Position numbers and translations under genes: made by a program. From Takakia lepidozioides (Eukaryota; Streptophyta; Takakiopsida; Takakiales; Takakiaceae): a DNA stretch of 64,000 nt. The stretch lies in NCBI GenBank assembly GCA_030704615.1, contig CM060731.1:83308756-83372755 (forward strand). Reading direction: 5' to 3'. Under the pieces are notes generated by a model, which was not told the DNA's origin, ran no database searches, and saw only the letters and a list, made by a program, of their open reading frames with translations. Shown here piece by piece: positions 43,717 to 55,843 of the stretch (position 1 is the stretch's first letter; each line of letters opens with the position of its first letter).

Positions 43717-46425
43717 TCACGGTTTACTGATTTCGACTAGCAAACCTTTGTGAGTGAGCACCTTCTTGTCGTTGAGAGTTTCGTGGCGACTGTGTGTACG
43801 AGCCCGAGGTCTGTCTCTGGTTGACGGAGATGGTTGATCACTACCTGGATAAGTGAGGCCCTCTGGAGGCTGATATCGAGGTAACCTTTCCGGCATAGGA
43901 GACCCCCGTCGCTTCTTCTCTTGCCATCTGAATTGCATAGTCTTCTCCCATGTCAAAGAATTCGGTGAAGAAACAGTTGTATCAGAATCCTCATCGCCTC
44001 TCAGGTTGTTTTAATTTTCGAACTTTTTGTGTAATCATCTGGGGCATACAATGCTGTCCTACCATGTCTGGAAGTTTGTATTTTACAACATGGTTAAACC
44101 GTTGAACAACAAAATTGGTGTGTAGACACTGAGCTCCTTGTCGTCCAGGTGAGTGTGGTTACCAATTACTGGTGCAGCGTGCAAGTACTTTCCATGCCAC
44201 ATGTCCCTTATAGAAAAATGTCATCAATGCCGAATTTTCTGTGTTGACAAATGGTTGCAGGCCGCTTGAAACCATGAACGAATTTGAGAATCTTTTGCAT
44301 CATAACTTTTGGGTCATATAGGTACATATGAGGTGGCACAGAAGGTTATACCCAATGATCTCCACTGGAATAACTCAGAAAGCGTGTTTGCATCTCTTTG
44401 TTGCTCAATGTGGTAACGTACCAGAAAACAAGCAGCGTAGTATAACCCGCACCCCATGACAATACTTGCTCTCTCCTTGGTCTTGGTATAAATGAGTCCA
44501 TGTACAACCTGGAAAGCAATCAATTCCCTCAACATGGTACCTGCCTCGCGCAGTATTGTGCAAAGTGATGATCTTCAATATGTCGATTGTTCGGAGAACT
44601 TTAGTCCTAGTTGCCACTGGCAGCCAAATACGCATGATTTGGGTAGTAATGTGCGAATGACTACGGAGGACTAAATTCTTTCCAAGCCAAATCCAACATG
44701 ATGGGAATTTGGGTTGAAGGGCATAATCATAGCCCTACTGTACTCCCTTGCAGCTGGAGTTTTAGGTGGGTTAAAAGCGGCATTGCCCCATACCTCCTGC
44801 TGTGGTGGCTGTGGTGTGGTTGTAGTAACCACAGGTTCAGCTACTGGTACAGTGACTTGTTGTGGTGGTGGTGGTACTGGCTCTTGTATCATTGGCATCT
44901 CCTGCACCTCCTGTGAAGACTGAAAGCCAAAGTTCTGGCTTGTAAATAAGAAGCCATTAGCTGTTCCTGAGGGATATAGACTCTTTGGTCGATGTTTGAA
45001 GTGAGGTCTTCCACTTGAGTCTGGAGTCCGTCTACATCCTCTTGTAACTCTTGCTATCCTACTATAGACATTGTCTATAGTAGTTATGGCAATGTTCTGC
45101 ACCTGCAGCCTGAGCTCATTCATCTCGCTTTGGTGAGCTTCCGTGGTGCTTTGCCCTCTACTGGCCCTTGTGCTAACCAGACCTGCATAAGGCTGTTATC
45201 CACCAAGTTGCTTGTGGTTCCCCTGAGAGTTTGCTCCTCTCTTAGCTTGTACAATTCAACTGCTGTTGTAAAGCCTCCATGCGCTTCGCCTGAGGTTCAA
45301 CCAATTGCGCATAAGCAGCAAGTAGATTATTGGCTTCCTTCCAAGCCTTGTTATTGACCGCGATTTCATTTCTATTGGCCATGATGGTTTGTTGCAACTC
45401 CACGATGTGCTTCTCTTGATCAGCTTCAATCTGTCTGTATTGCTTGAAAGTATCTTCATTGCGACAGATTGTATTAGTCATATCGACAAATGAGCTTCAT
45501 TTGCTCAACATTCTCTTCTTCTGCCTTCGTACATTTTTCCGCTTGACTGTTTATTTCTTTGTAGATTGGTCAAGCATAGTTGTAAATGTAGCACATTGTA
45601 TCGCCATCCTGTTATGCACTGTCTGCAAACTCCGTATGTAGTGCATTCAGTTCTTGCAACTTGCTTTCATGCTGCACCTGCATTTCGTATAGCTGTTGCT
45701 TATGTGCTTCGTGCAACTGGTCTTGCGCGAGGCCTGCCTCAATCAATTGTTGCTTGGCCAATTGCAAAGCCATTTCTGTATTCCCAAGTCCTGCTTCATC
45801 TTGAGAGTGACCTCTTCATCGACCTTGTTTGCACACTCAGTGGCAAGTCGAGCCTCAAACTCCTTCCTGAGTTCCTCTTTCAAGGCTGTCAATTGGGTAA
45901 TTGGAACATGGGATTTGACATAAGTCCCCAACAAATTAAGTGTCATGCCTATGGAACTCATCAGCATTGCCTGTTGAGGGTCATCATGGTGAGGTTGTTG
46001 CTGTTCCTCCTGATCTTCAACAGTGTGATGTCTCACTAACCATTCAGGCCATTGTCCCACCGGATTTTCTTCCTGAACTACTTCATCTATCACCGGTGCT
46101 ACAGTGTCATGACCTTCCGCCTGTGGTACCTCCGACACAGGTGTGTGTATTATATGCACCTCAGGATTTCCCTTGGGCAACTGTTGCACCTCTGGGATTT
46201 CTGTCTCCTTGACCAGACCAGAATATTCATAGAGAAGGTCCCCTTCTCTATTTCTGCCACTATCTGTTCTGTAGTTGGAATATCTAACCCTTCTCTTTCC
46301 AAATCAATTATTTCTGGTTGAGCTGCATGGATAACTTGTGACCTTGTGACAAGTCGTTCAGGTGGCTGTGATGGTTGTGATACAGAAGTAACTTCCTCCT
46401 CCCTGCGGGGCTTGCAAGCATCGCT
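43717..46425 (-). pseudogene. E4 ORF3 remnant (coiled-coil protein), N-terminus deleted
   Basis: Pieces include 46428-46150 (LEREGLDIPTTEQIVAEIEK), 46189-45743 (coiled-coil start), 45481-45242 (NTICRNEDTFKQYRQIE), 45123-44671 (Pro-rich linker) and 44535-44314 (C-terminal part). The junction at about 46408 fuses CTTGCAAGCCCCGCAG of ORF1b directly to GGAGGAGG of ORF3. About 1 kb present in E2 (18075-19056) is missing. Broken by many indels. Confidence 0.75.
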
Positions 46426-46980
46426 CAAGAGAAAAGCTCCGCTCTGTCCTTTCGTGTCTATGCCACTGCGTAAGTAATATTGCGAGCGTATAGTCTGTTA
46501 GTTCCTCCATAGTTTCCAAGGTATAGCATTGATGGTCTGTCCTATCGAGACGCCCGTTACTCAGAACGACGCCGCCTCTTGCGCTCAATTTCCCTCCATT
46601 TTCTTGATCCTTTCTCTGGTTTTCTATTGGCTGTATCCGCTGTGACTGGATTTTAGATTTTATCTTCTTTAGTGGACTTTCCCTGTTGGATAGTCCACTA
46701 GGATCACACATGTGACAAGAATTCCGCTTTTTGTATTGCCGTTCGTTCCGTTTCCCTTTCCGTACTCATTAATGGGCCCGCCTTTCATCCCTTTTGACGG
46801 CCGTTCTTGTCCTCTTTCCTTTTGACACCTGTTCTTGCACTTCCTTCTCGGCTGTGTGTTGCGCCCTGACCTCCACGTGTCCATTTTTAAAGTAATTTCC
46901 GTTTCCTCTTCCGTCAGCCATTTTCCTGAAGTTATTATGTGTCCACTTGTCACTGATTCTATGGATCGTGTAACTTTAGT
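46426..46980 (-). pseudogene. E4 ORF1b remnant
   Basis: Matches E2 17500-18070, including KKIKSKIQSQRIQPIE and METMEEL-type sequence near 46500. It is cut at its 3' end by the deletion at 46408. Confidence 0.65.
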
Positions 46981-47290
46981 AGGCTGTGTTGAGCTGTGGA
47001 CAGGCTGTGTCATACTGTGTTACGCTGTGATAGGCTGTGATGCACTGTGGTAAGCTGTGATAGGCTGTGACACGCTGTGGTAGGTTGTATAGGCTGTGTT
47101 GCGCCGTGCTGGGCTGTGATAGGCTGTATCACGTCGTGATGGGCTGTGATAGCTGTGTCACTTCGTGATGGGCTGTGATAGGCTGTGTTGCGCCATGCTG
47201 GGCTGTGATAGGCTGTGTCACGTCGTGATGGGCTGTGATAGGCTGTGCTTTGCCTTGATGGGCTGTGATAGGATGTGTCACGTTTGTTTT
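46981..47290 (-). repeat. E4 CACAGCC tandem array
   Basis: Degenerate 30 bp units as in E2. One minus-strand frame stays open (RDTAYHSPAWRN). Confidence 0.8.
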
Positions 47291-47379
47291 GCCCACCCTG
47301 GTCATATATGCTTGGGCCTAGCGACAAGTGCTCCATACTCCGTTCGTAACATTGGTGCAGCCCGTGACTGCTCTTGCGG

Positions 47380-47900
47380 TCACAACATGCAAATCATGCT
47401 GCAAGGTTTGTCATGGATACCACTGTACCCCTTCAACTTATTTGCATTGACTCTTCCCAGCATTTCTTTGTTAATGGTTTGTAACATGGCGGTGTTGTTA
47501 TCATACATCTTTTGTATGACATAAGGTCCTTTTCCATGGTGATTTAGCTTAGAAGCTTGAATCTTTCCTTTCTTCTGCAACCATAGAACCAAATCCCCCG
47601 TCTTAAAAGTCTTTAACTTGCCTTCATCAAACTGTTCCTTTCGCTTCATCTGAATTCTGGTCATATTATCAGCTGCATCAGCACGTACTTCTTCCACATG
47701 TATAATTCATGTTTCCTGACCTTGATGGAGTCTTGCAATTCCATTCTCTTTCCCCACTCCGTTCTCATGGTAGGTAACAGGAATTCCACTGGAAGTAAGG
47801 CTTCCATACCATAAACTAATTGGAATGGTGTATACTTAGTGGTGACTTTATATGAAGTCCTGTATGACCACAAAGCTGTCAGCAGCTTCGTATCCCAATG
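47380..47900 (-). pseudogene. E4 integrase C-terminal remnant
   Basis: Only the end of integrase is left, from WDTKLLTALWSYRTSYKV through MEALLPVEFLLPTMR to the PYVIQKMYDNN region. The catalytic core is missing because of the deletion at 47901. Confidence 0.9.
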
Positions 47901-48684
47901 GCAAAGGGAAAGGATCTTTCTTCGTACAAGCATTCAGCTTCTTATAGTTCACACATACTCTTAGTTTGTCATTCTTCTTGGGAACTATAACAATGGGTGA
48001 CAACCAAGTTGTATACTCTATTGGGTATATAAACTTAGCCTCAGCCAACTTCTTTATCTCTTCTCCAACCTTCTGTGCGTAGTTGGGATTCATTCTATAC
48101 CTCGCCTGCTTGATTGGTACTGACCCTGGTTCCAGTTCAATTTTATGCTGACAGACTTCAGGTGGTATCCCTTTTAGATCCCCATAGCTCCAAGCAAATA
48201 CATCTCTGTATTTGATGAACAAGCTTTTAGCTTCTTCGAAGAATTCCGGCTCCAAATCAGCTCCTACTTTCACCATCCTCGGTTCCTCCTTAGTTCCCAC
48301 ATTTACTTCCCTCACATGCTCATCAGCTGTGATTGTCCAACCAGTCACCACTTCATCCTGTAAGCTCACAGTGGCTGGTTCTTCTAGGATTTCTATTTCT
48401 CCTTCTCTTTCTTCATAGAAATGTGATGGGTAAATGCTGGTTTCCTCTTCAGTTGGTGTTGCTGTCACTACACCACAGCAGATACCTCTCAAACAACTTA
48501 GGCTTTCCAGCCGCATCTCTGCAACCTGCTCCCACTCTGGGTGTGCAGCAAATAGGGTAGCTTCCTGCTCCTCATCCAGTCCTCCTCTCCAGTCATACTC
48601 TCTGCCTCCTCGAGGTCTTCTTGTAGCAGGTAATCTACTAGATTTCTTTGTGGTAATTTGTATCTCGTGTATCCCATTATGCAC
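47901..48684 (-). pseudogene. E4 protease linker and RT N-terminus, fused to the integrase tail
   Basis: Minus-strand 48684-47848 is open. It begins with the linker (EYDWRGGLDEEQEAT), passes RT fingers (VIVPKKNDKLRVCVNY) and stops at KKDPFPLP, where the integrase tail is joined at about 47901. The RT catalytic residues are absent. E2 shows CCATTCAC and GGATTGGG at the two break points, so 3 bp (ATT) are shared at the junction. Confidence 0.88.
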
Positions 48685-48723
48685 GGTTAGTAACTGAGAA
48701 TTCCAGTCATGGAATACCCTGGC

Positions 48724-49083
48724 CTATTTCAGCCACAGACGTCCCAATAATAAGGAGTAAGCCTCCATGACTTCATCCATTTTTAATACAGTTACTGTGA
48801 TCATAAAGATCATTTTCTGTACCTGTATCTTAACTCCTCTTATTAATCCCAATGGCTGCACACTTCTTTGATCTGCCATTGTTACTGTAAATGGGGCTGG
48901 TTTCATGTTACTTAGACCAAGCTTCTTCCTTAATTGGTCTGTCATGATATTTACTCCAGAACCACCATCTATCAGTACATCAGTTAGTTCTGTGCTTCCA
49001 ATTCTCAATTGGATTACTGGCATAGAATCATCAAAGTCCATGACTGGTTCTCGCCCTTCCGGCTTCACATTATAACTGGTCAC
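48724..49083 (-). pseudogene. E4 aspartic protease
   Basis: 119 open codons with IDGGSGVNIM and LLLGRLWLK. A TAG at about 48724 (CTATTT against CTGTTT, in the codon after WLK) stops the frame before the linker. Confidence 0.85.
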
Positions 49084-49122
49084 CTTGCTGTTCAGGTCTG
49101 TGTTTCCTGTCTCTTGGGCAAT

Positions 49123-51533
49123 TCAATTGATTGCTTGATACAGCCTGTGCCTACAATAAGGTGCCATAGCTAATAGCTGTCCAATGGTAATTTCTGCTTT
49201 GGTCTGACATATTACTTCAGCCAAAGTCTCTTCATTACTTTGCATGTCTGCATCTTTTTTTTTCCTTTCTTCCTCACTCCCTTCTTTTTCTCCATCCGAA
49301 TCAGAGGAATCTGCCACAGGAATATCAGTACTCTTTTGCATTTCCCTTATAGTATCTGCCACTTCCTTGTGCAGTTCCTTCTCATCTTTCCAAGTCTCTT
49401 CATCTTCAGGCATATCATTGCCACTTCCAGTCCCATCTTCTTCCTCTTCTACTGGAGGTATTAGTTTGGCTTTACTTCTTGTTACTATCATTGTACTTAC
49501 TTCTGGTACAACACATGGCCTAACCATGTGAGCTGCCACCACTGGGCCCTCATTCACATGAGCTCTCATCTCATTCTGGTGTCTTATCCAGAATGAACAG
49601 GCTGCCTTGCGATGTCCTGGCTGATTACAATAGTAACATAGCTCTTCACCATTGGGTCCTCGCCCTTGGTCTGTTCTTGGATTATTTCTATAATCCTGAT
49701 TCCCGGGCTGGTAATTCTCCCTTGGATTACCCTGATAGTTGCCTCTGGAATTTCCTTGGTAATTCCCTCTTGAATTACCTCTCCCTTCCATGCCATTGTT
49801 ATAACCACCAGACCTACCATAGTGGTCCTGATCATTGTTTCTTCTTGGCTGGGGCTGCACCTGATGCACCCTTACTTGCCTAGGTTCTCTTGCAGCTGTC
49901 CTTCTGTTGTAGTAACAATTCTCAGTAGAATGGTTATCCATTTTACAGATAGTACAGTGTTTCTCCTTCATGTGGCATTCTGTGGTGGTATGGCCTTCAT
50001 TCTGGCACTTTGCACACCATACACCCTTCCTCCAATGTGTTGCAGCCTCTGTGGCATACTTCTTCAAGATTTCTTCCAATTTTTTTTCATAGTTATCCCT
50101 CTTCAACTTCTCCTTTCTCTTACTCTTTCTTTTTAGTTCTTGCTCTTCTTCTTCATCTGACTCATCCTCAGAGTCCTCATCTTCTTTTTTCTCTCTCCTG
50201 AGCATTCCCAATTGCTCAATTCTGTTCGCAGTTTCAAATGCCTCCTCCACTGTATTATGGGTAACATATCCACTTTCTTTTGCAACTCTGGTCTTAGTCC
50301 ACTCACAAACCAAGTCTTCTGTAACCCGGGCGCTAGTACTGCAGCCAGCTTTTTCATCATCAATTCCATCTTCTCCATATACTCTTCAACAGTTTCATGC
50401 TTCTTATGCTTCAGCTGTTGTAAACTTCCATACACTTCATCCTCAGTTTTACTTGTCCTGAACCTATTTCAAAATGTTGTATTCAAGCCATTCCAGGTTA
50501 GGAAATGATTATCAGGGAATCTTGCATACCATTCACTTGCTTTCTTGATAGATGAACAAGGAAACAGTCTCATCTTGGCATCATCGCCATTCTCATTGTT
50601 CACTATACACATGTGCTCAAATTGGCTAATGTGTACATCGGGATCCCCTTTTCTTGAATATATTGGAAAGGGTGGTTTTGCCCGTGTTGGTTGTAACGCC
50701 ATCTGTGGCCCTACCTTCTGCCCACTGACAGGTGCTGGCACCCTTGCTGGTGCTGGTCCTTCTGGACCTGTTGTTTTTGTGGTGGATCTTCCACCAAGTG
50801 GTGGCCCTTGAGCACTCCTTGCTTCTGGCCCCACGATATTCACAGTATTCCCAGTTTCAGTTGCACTACTTCCCACACTCCCTGTCCCCCCAGAGCCAGA
50901 TCCAGGCAGCCCGCCTGATCCCCCTGAGCCGACACCTTCGTTGGCCTGTGATCCAAGTGCTCCACTTGATCGAGGTCCAACGGGTTGGGATGTCCTGGTT
51001 GTAGTCTCAACCTCAGCTGTTGGGTCTACTTCTTCATATTCTTCCTCTTCTAATTTCTTCTCTCTGTTTTCATCCTCCAAGTTCTGCCCTTGGGTTTCTT
51101 CTTCACTCATGTAACTCAACTGTAATGGTGTTGGAGAGTCTGAACTCTCCGTTGGCTCTGCCACATCCTCTTCTCCTTCTTCACTTTCTGCTTCAGAAAC
51201 TGGAGTTCCTGCTTTTGGTGTTCCATGCCAACTCTTATCAAAGATTTCTGTCAAATCTTTTATCCAAGGATGTACCTCAGATCTTTCACCTCGTGATTGA
51301 TCTTCTTCCTGTACCAATTCCCTTAATCTTTCTTGCAAAGAAACAGAAGGAGTGGCATCCAACTCTAGCTCTTCCGGTATAGGTGATGCACTCTTTGATC
51401 TTAATGGTGTGAGAGGTCCAGATGATTCCCCTATGTCTATTCCTCTCTCCCAAAGATATGGATAATTAGCTTTCAGATAGCTTTCTCTTTTTGCTGAATA
51501 TCTCTGTCGTCTAGCTTCTCTTTCATCACTCAT
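49123..51533 (-). pseudogene. E4 gag, best preserved copy in the window
   Basis: ATG at 51533 opens 354 codons (to 50469) through the acidic and Gly/Ser-rich linker and the Gag core (EWYARFPDNHFLTWNG). Frame changes near 50465 and 50320 separate it from 50313-49123. That part carries three CX2CX4HX4C knuckles (CAKCQNEGH, CTICKMDNH, CYYCNQPGH), the GNSRGNYQ repeat and an acidic tail (DSSDSDGEKEGSEEE). An element with usable Gag and LTRs but no pol could in principle be mobilised by a relative. Confidence 0.85.
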
Positions 51534-51554
51534 GTCCCATGTCTTTCATTTCTT

Positions 51555-52250
51555 TTAATGTGGCAATAACCAAAACTCTCTTCTGTAATATCTCTCGTAT
51601 ATGCCTGGGTTTCTTTCAAGCTTCAATGCACCCTTGGCTATACTTGAAGTCTCCGTTACCATATAACCATATGGCAAACAAGTCTGAAAAGCTGTTCTTG
51701 GTGTGAGTTTGATCCACAAAATATCCTTTGGAATCCAATTCTTTACCAGTACAAGCTCTTCATGCATATGAGTATAAACATTCACCTTTCTTTCTTCCCA
51801 GCCTTCAAACTCTACTCGTTTAATGGATAGCAATGCTATCACATAACCCAATGTTGGTAACCAACGTGCTCTTCCTCTACAGGCTACCTGATAAATCTTT
51901 ATCACTCCTTTCTCCAGACCCCATTCTGGATCAGCATCATGCACTCGTTTAAGAATATTTTCTTTACAACCGTCTGGCAATTCCAAGAACCTTTGAAAGA
52001 ATTGTTTGGACAATCGTTCTTCCTTCGTTCCACAGGGAATTTGATTCACTTCAAATTCTTTAATGGTCCATCCACCATGATCCCACCAGATGCCTGTCAC
52101 ATCTGGTTGTTCATGTCCCAGTTCCCCAGTATGGTCGCCAAATGTCGCGCAGCTTTTACTCACCCATCCCTTCGCTATTCGAGGCGGAAACTCCAAGATT
52201 GAAGAGTTGGAAATCTCTAAGTACTCAGCCCGCGCAGAACAATCAGTCAT
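51555..52250 (-). CDS. E4 ORF0, intact
   Basis: 231 codons, ATG at 52250 inside the 5' LTR. It reads through the LTR end and PBS and stops 21 bases before gag. Nearly the same as E5 ORF0 and close to E1 ORF0. Family-conserved motifs include TGIWWDHGGWTIKEFE and PRTAFQTCLPYGYMV. No membrane segment or zinc motif. Unknown function. Confidence 0.7.
   Translation of the reverse strand: MTDCSARAEYLEISNSSILEFPPRIAKGWVSKSCATFGDHTGELGHEQPDVTGIWWDHGGWTIKEFEVNQIPCGTKEERLSKQFFQRFLELPDGCKENILKRVHDADPEWGLEKGVIKIYQVACRGRARWLPTLGYVIALLSIKRVEFEGWEERKVNVYTHMHEELVLVKNWIPKDILWIKLTPRTAFQTCLPYGYMVTETSSIAKGALKLERNPGIYERYYRREFWLLPH
52123..52140 (-). promoter_or_regulatory. E4 primer binding site
   Basis: Same 18 bases as in the other copies, 2 bases after the LTR end (52143). 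Confidence 0.75.
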
Positions 52251-53100
52251 GACCTACAGCTAGTGTATCATGGGGGTGTTTCCTATTTGTTTCCCTTTTG
52301 GTATTCATGTTAACTATCTTACCATTGATAATTAAGTATCAGTTTGCTTTATCAATCTATTGGATTCCATCAACTCATCCATTCATTCCACAGCTTCACT
52401 CAGATCTCTCTACACAGTGTGTTTGTATCGTAAAAGTATCCGATTATGATTTATCAGGTATCAGGCCGAAGCCATTGTGTCTCTAATCTGCTCTACCATA
52501 TCATTACAGCCTTGCATATATCAAGCATCTACTCATCATCTCTCTATCTTCACTTCCGTTCTTCATCTCTGCCCCATTCCCTCTCCTTCATGACCAAGAA
52601 GTCCTCCTCCGAATGATGTCCCTCAATTCCCCGTTTCTCCCTTTATCTTCCTCTCCGCGGTTCTAACCGTTTTCCTCACTAACCGTGTCTGTGAACTAAC
52701 ATGTTCCCTTCGCAGGTGTTGTTCCCCACAGTCGTTCCCTGTCCTACTCTTCGTTCCCTATGATCGTGACAGCTGTGTCAAGCTGTGACTGGCTGTGTGA
52801 AACTGTGACGGGCTGTGACTGGCTGTGCGACTGTGTTTGGCTGTGTCGGGCTGTGACTGGCTGTGTGGCTGTGCGGGCTGTGTCGGCTGTGTCGGCTGTG
52901 TTGGCTGTGTCGACTGTGTCGGCTGTGTTGGCTGTGACGACTGTGACGGGCTGTGTTGGCTGTGTTGGCTGTGACGACTGTGACGGGCTACAGTGCTCTG
53001 CTGTCACCCCTAAGGCTCCTGTTGGTCTCAGTCTGTGCAAAAATTAAGGGTACCCTACAGATCCCGTATAAGTGTCTAAGTCCCCGACAGTCCTCCAACA
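52143..53100 (-). repeat. E4 5' LTR (958 bp)
   Basis: On the minus strand it runs from TGTTGGAGGACTGTCGGGG (53100) to GCGCGACA (52143). CACAG array at about 52770-52990. It is flanked by GAGGT (53101-53105), matching 42748-42752. Confidence 0.92.
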
Positions 53101-53959
53101 GAGGTTCAGGAAGAAAATCTGGTGGGGCAATGGCCTGAGTGGTTCGTAAGGCATCACACTATTGAGGATCAGGGAGAACAGTAGCAAGCTCACCAAGATG
53201 ACCCTCAACAGGCGATGCTTATGAGTTCCATAAACAGGACACTTAATTTGTTGGGTACTTATGTCAAATCACATGTTCCCACTACTCAATTGGCAGCTTT
53301 GAGGGAGGAACTCAGGAAGGAGTTTGAGGCTCGACTTGCCACAGAGTGTGCAAATAAGGTCGATGAAGAGGTCACTCTCAAGATGCAGCAAGACTTGGAG
53401 AGTACAGAAGCGGCTTTGCAATTGGCCAAGGAACAATTGATTGAGGCAGGCCTCGCGCAAGACCAGTTGCACGAAGCACATAAGCAACAGCTATACCAAA
53501 TGCAAGTGAAGCATGAAAGCAAGTTGCAACAAGTAAATGCACTACATACGGAGTTGCAGACAGTGCATGACAGGATGGCCATCCAATGTGCTACACTCAC
53601 AACTATGCTTGACCAATCTACAACAGAAATAAACAGTCAAGCGGAAAGATGTACGAAGGCAGAGGCAGAAAATGTTGAGCAAGTGAAACTCATTGTCGAT
53701 ATGAAGAATACAATCTGTCGCAATGAGGATACTTTCAAGCAATACAGACAGGTTGAAGCTGACCAAGAGAGACACATACTGGAGTTGCAACAAACAATCA
53801 TGGCCAATAGAAATGAAATCTCTGTCACTAACAAGGCTTGGAAGGAAGCCAATAATCTGCTTGCTGCCTATGCAAATTTGGTTGAACCTCATGCGAAGCG
53901 CATGGAAGCTTTACAATAGCAGTTAGATATGTACAAACTCAGAGAGGAGCAGACTCTCA
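53101..53959 (+). pseudogene. E3 ORF3, coiled-coil part, after E4
   Basis: It continues E3 ORF3 from the duplicated GAGGT. 53215-53919 is open (234 codons) and almost entirely coiled coil (heptad-rich, LREELRKEFEARLATEC, LELQQTIMANRNE). A TAG at 53917 (CAATAGCAG against CAACAGCAG) interrupts it. Shortly after, at 53960, the element turns into inverted sequence. Confidence 0.85.
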
Positions 53960-54670
53960 TGGAAGACAATTAATTCCTTCAACATGGTACCTGCCTCATG
54001 CCAGTACTGCGCAAAGTGATGATCCTCAATGGGTCGATTGTTTGGAAGTACCTTAGTTCTAGTTGCCACTGGCAGCCATATGCGCATGATTTGATAGTAA
54101 TGTGCCAATGACGCGGAGGACTAAATTCTTTCCAAACCAAATCCAACACAATGGGAATTTGGTTGAAGGGCATAATCATAGCCCTACTGTACTCTCTTGC
54201 AGCTGGAGTTTTAGGTGGGTTAAAAGCAGCATTTCCCCATACCTCAGGCTGTGGTGGCTGTGGTGTGGCTATAGTAACAACAGGGTCAGCTACTGGCACA
54301 GTGACTTGTTGTGGTGTTGGTGGCACTGGCTCTTGTACCATTGGCATCTCCTGCACCTCCTGTGAAGAAGACTGAAAAGCCAAAGTTCTCGCTTTTAAAT
54401 AAGAAGCCATTAGCTGTTCCTCAGGTACACAGACTCTGTTGTTGATATTTGAAGTGAGGTCCTCCACTTGAGTCTGCAGGCCGTCTACATCCTCCTGTAA
54501 CTCCGCTATCCTACTATAGACATTGTCTATAGTAGTTGTGGCAATGTTCTGCACTTGCAGTCTGAGCTCATTCATCTCGCTTTGGGTGAGCTTTCGTGGT
54601 GTTTTGCCCTCCACTGGCCCTTGTGCTAACCAGACCTGCATAAGGTGGTTATTCACTAAGTTGCTTGTGG
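53960..54670 (-). pseudogene. E3 ORF3, inverted 3' part
   Basis: On the minus strand it reads MQVWLAQGPVEGK, the second coiled-coil segment, the Pro-rich linker (EPVPPTPQQVTVP) and WGNAAFNPPKTP, then a shifted C-terminal part. It is the continuation of the 53101-53959 protein but inverted, and bounded by CTCTCA on the left and GCTTGTGG on the right. Here the ORF3 frame is open across the site where E2 has a 1-base loss. Confidence 0.85.
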
Positions 54671-55078
54671 CGACCAGGGCTCGTCATATAAATGGTGCGT
54701 CTGCCGGGAGGTAAGTGAATAGTCAGGACTCCCTGTATTCCGGATGGAGGAAGATTGGACGCCTATCATTCTCCTCTTGGATCTTGTTCTTTCATTTGAC
54801 CTTACGTTTTATGCTTTGTACTTTCTGACTCGATATGAAAAGACAGAGTGAACAAATAGGTACATTTAGATAAATTTCTCGCATTTGAGTTAAGCACATG
54901 GCTAACCACTTGGAGACGCTTGAGTGGCAGTATGGCTGCACCCTCGGAGTTCCCTCGACGAGAGCATTCCTTTGAGTACCGGGTGATCGGACTCTATCGC
55001 ATCATTTCCAGCACCAGGACTGGCGACGTACCTGGTCCCGAGGCCACAGTGATTTGCAGGCTGATGTGACGACGCATC

Positions 55079-55843
55079 TTGACTGTTGCAGAGGAGTATC
55101 GTGAATATTGGATCTCCGCCCGGGTTGGACCCCGAGGCCCCGGAGCCCGGACGGCTCCCATTGGTACGTTTTTTCGGTTCAACACTAGTTGGCCGGGCTG
55201 TTGCCAGCCACCCTTCCTTGCATATATCCATTTTGATTCGGCCCTTGAGGTCCATCTTGCGTGGCAGGTGGCTTACTTGGCTTGTTGTGCGTCGTGTCGC
55301 ACCATTACCGACACCCTGCTATATACACGCAGTAGGGTCGCTAGGCAGTCGGCCCCGTTGAGGGAGTGCATGGGGCACACTATTTGTGGCCATTGCCCCG
55401 CCTTCGTAGACTGGTTGATTGGAGTCGGCCCAGGAGAGGACGGAGTCGAGAGTGAGCGTCTCCCACACCCGAGGAGGGCATGCCGACCATTCTTACCACC
55501 GCGGTACTATCACCGAGGAACCACGTCATCAGCTCTGATTTGTGAGTTGATTTCATCTGGTTCATTGACGCTACTAGACACATGTAGAGACCGCCCAGTA
55601 GAGAGTTCTTTCGTTGAATCATCTGCTGTAGCTCGTAGGATACTACCACCAGACCCAGTTCGTTCAATAGTTTTTCCTTTTGGTCTGAGGGTCCCTTTGG
55701 CACAGTTGCCTCGTTTACCGCCCCAAGTGGTACACGCTGTCCATTCAGTAGAGAGTGCCTCGAGTGGACCCATTGAGTACACTTCCTCGGAGGAGGAAGA
55801 GGACGAGCCCGCCACCAGTAGCCATCCTAGTGGCCCGGATTAG
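55079..55843 (+). CDS. Unknown Cys-rich protein, copy 1
   Basis: A 254-codon open stretch with no good ATG; a TTGCAG just after its start could be a splice acceptor. Features are WPGCC, HLAWQV followed by a CxxC (CASC), ICGHC and an acidic Ser-rich tail (SSEEEEDEPATSS). The same pattern is in copy 2 (56045-56599), so a metal-binding fold is likely. No family recognised. Its GC content is higher than that of the flanking Tat elements. Confidence 0.4.
   Translation: MTVAEEYREYWISARVGPRGPGARTAPIGTFFRFNTSWPGCCQPPFLAYIHFDSALEVHLAWQVAYLACCASCRTITDTLLYTRSRVARQSAPLRECMGHTICGHCPAFVDWLIGVGPGEDGVESERLPHPRRACRPFLPPRYYHRGTTSSALICELISSGSLTLLDTCRDRPVESSFVESSAVARRILPPDPVRSIVFPFGLRVPLAQLPRLPPQVVHAVHSVESASSGPIEYTSSEEEEDEPATSSHPSGPD

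Larger units (their letters stand above)
42753..53100 (-). mobile_element. E4: Tat-like retrotransposon, internally deleted, with both LTRs and target duplication
   Basis: LTRs at 52143-53100 (5') and 42753-43684 (3'), flanked by GAGGT on both sides, so it inserted as a unit into E3 ORF3. Inside, gag and protease are present. A deletion removes most of RT, all RNase H and the integrase zinc finger and core. A second deletion removes ORF2 and the start of ORF3. It is therefore non-autonomous. Confidence 0.93.
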
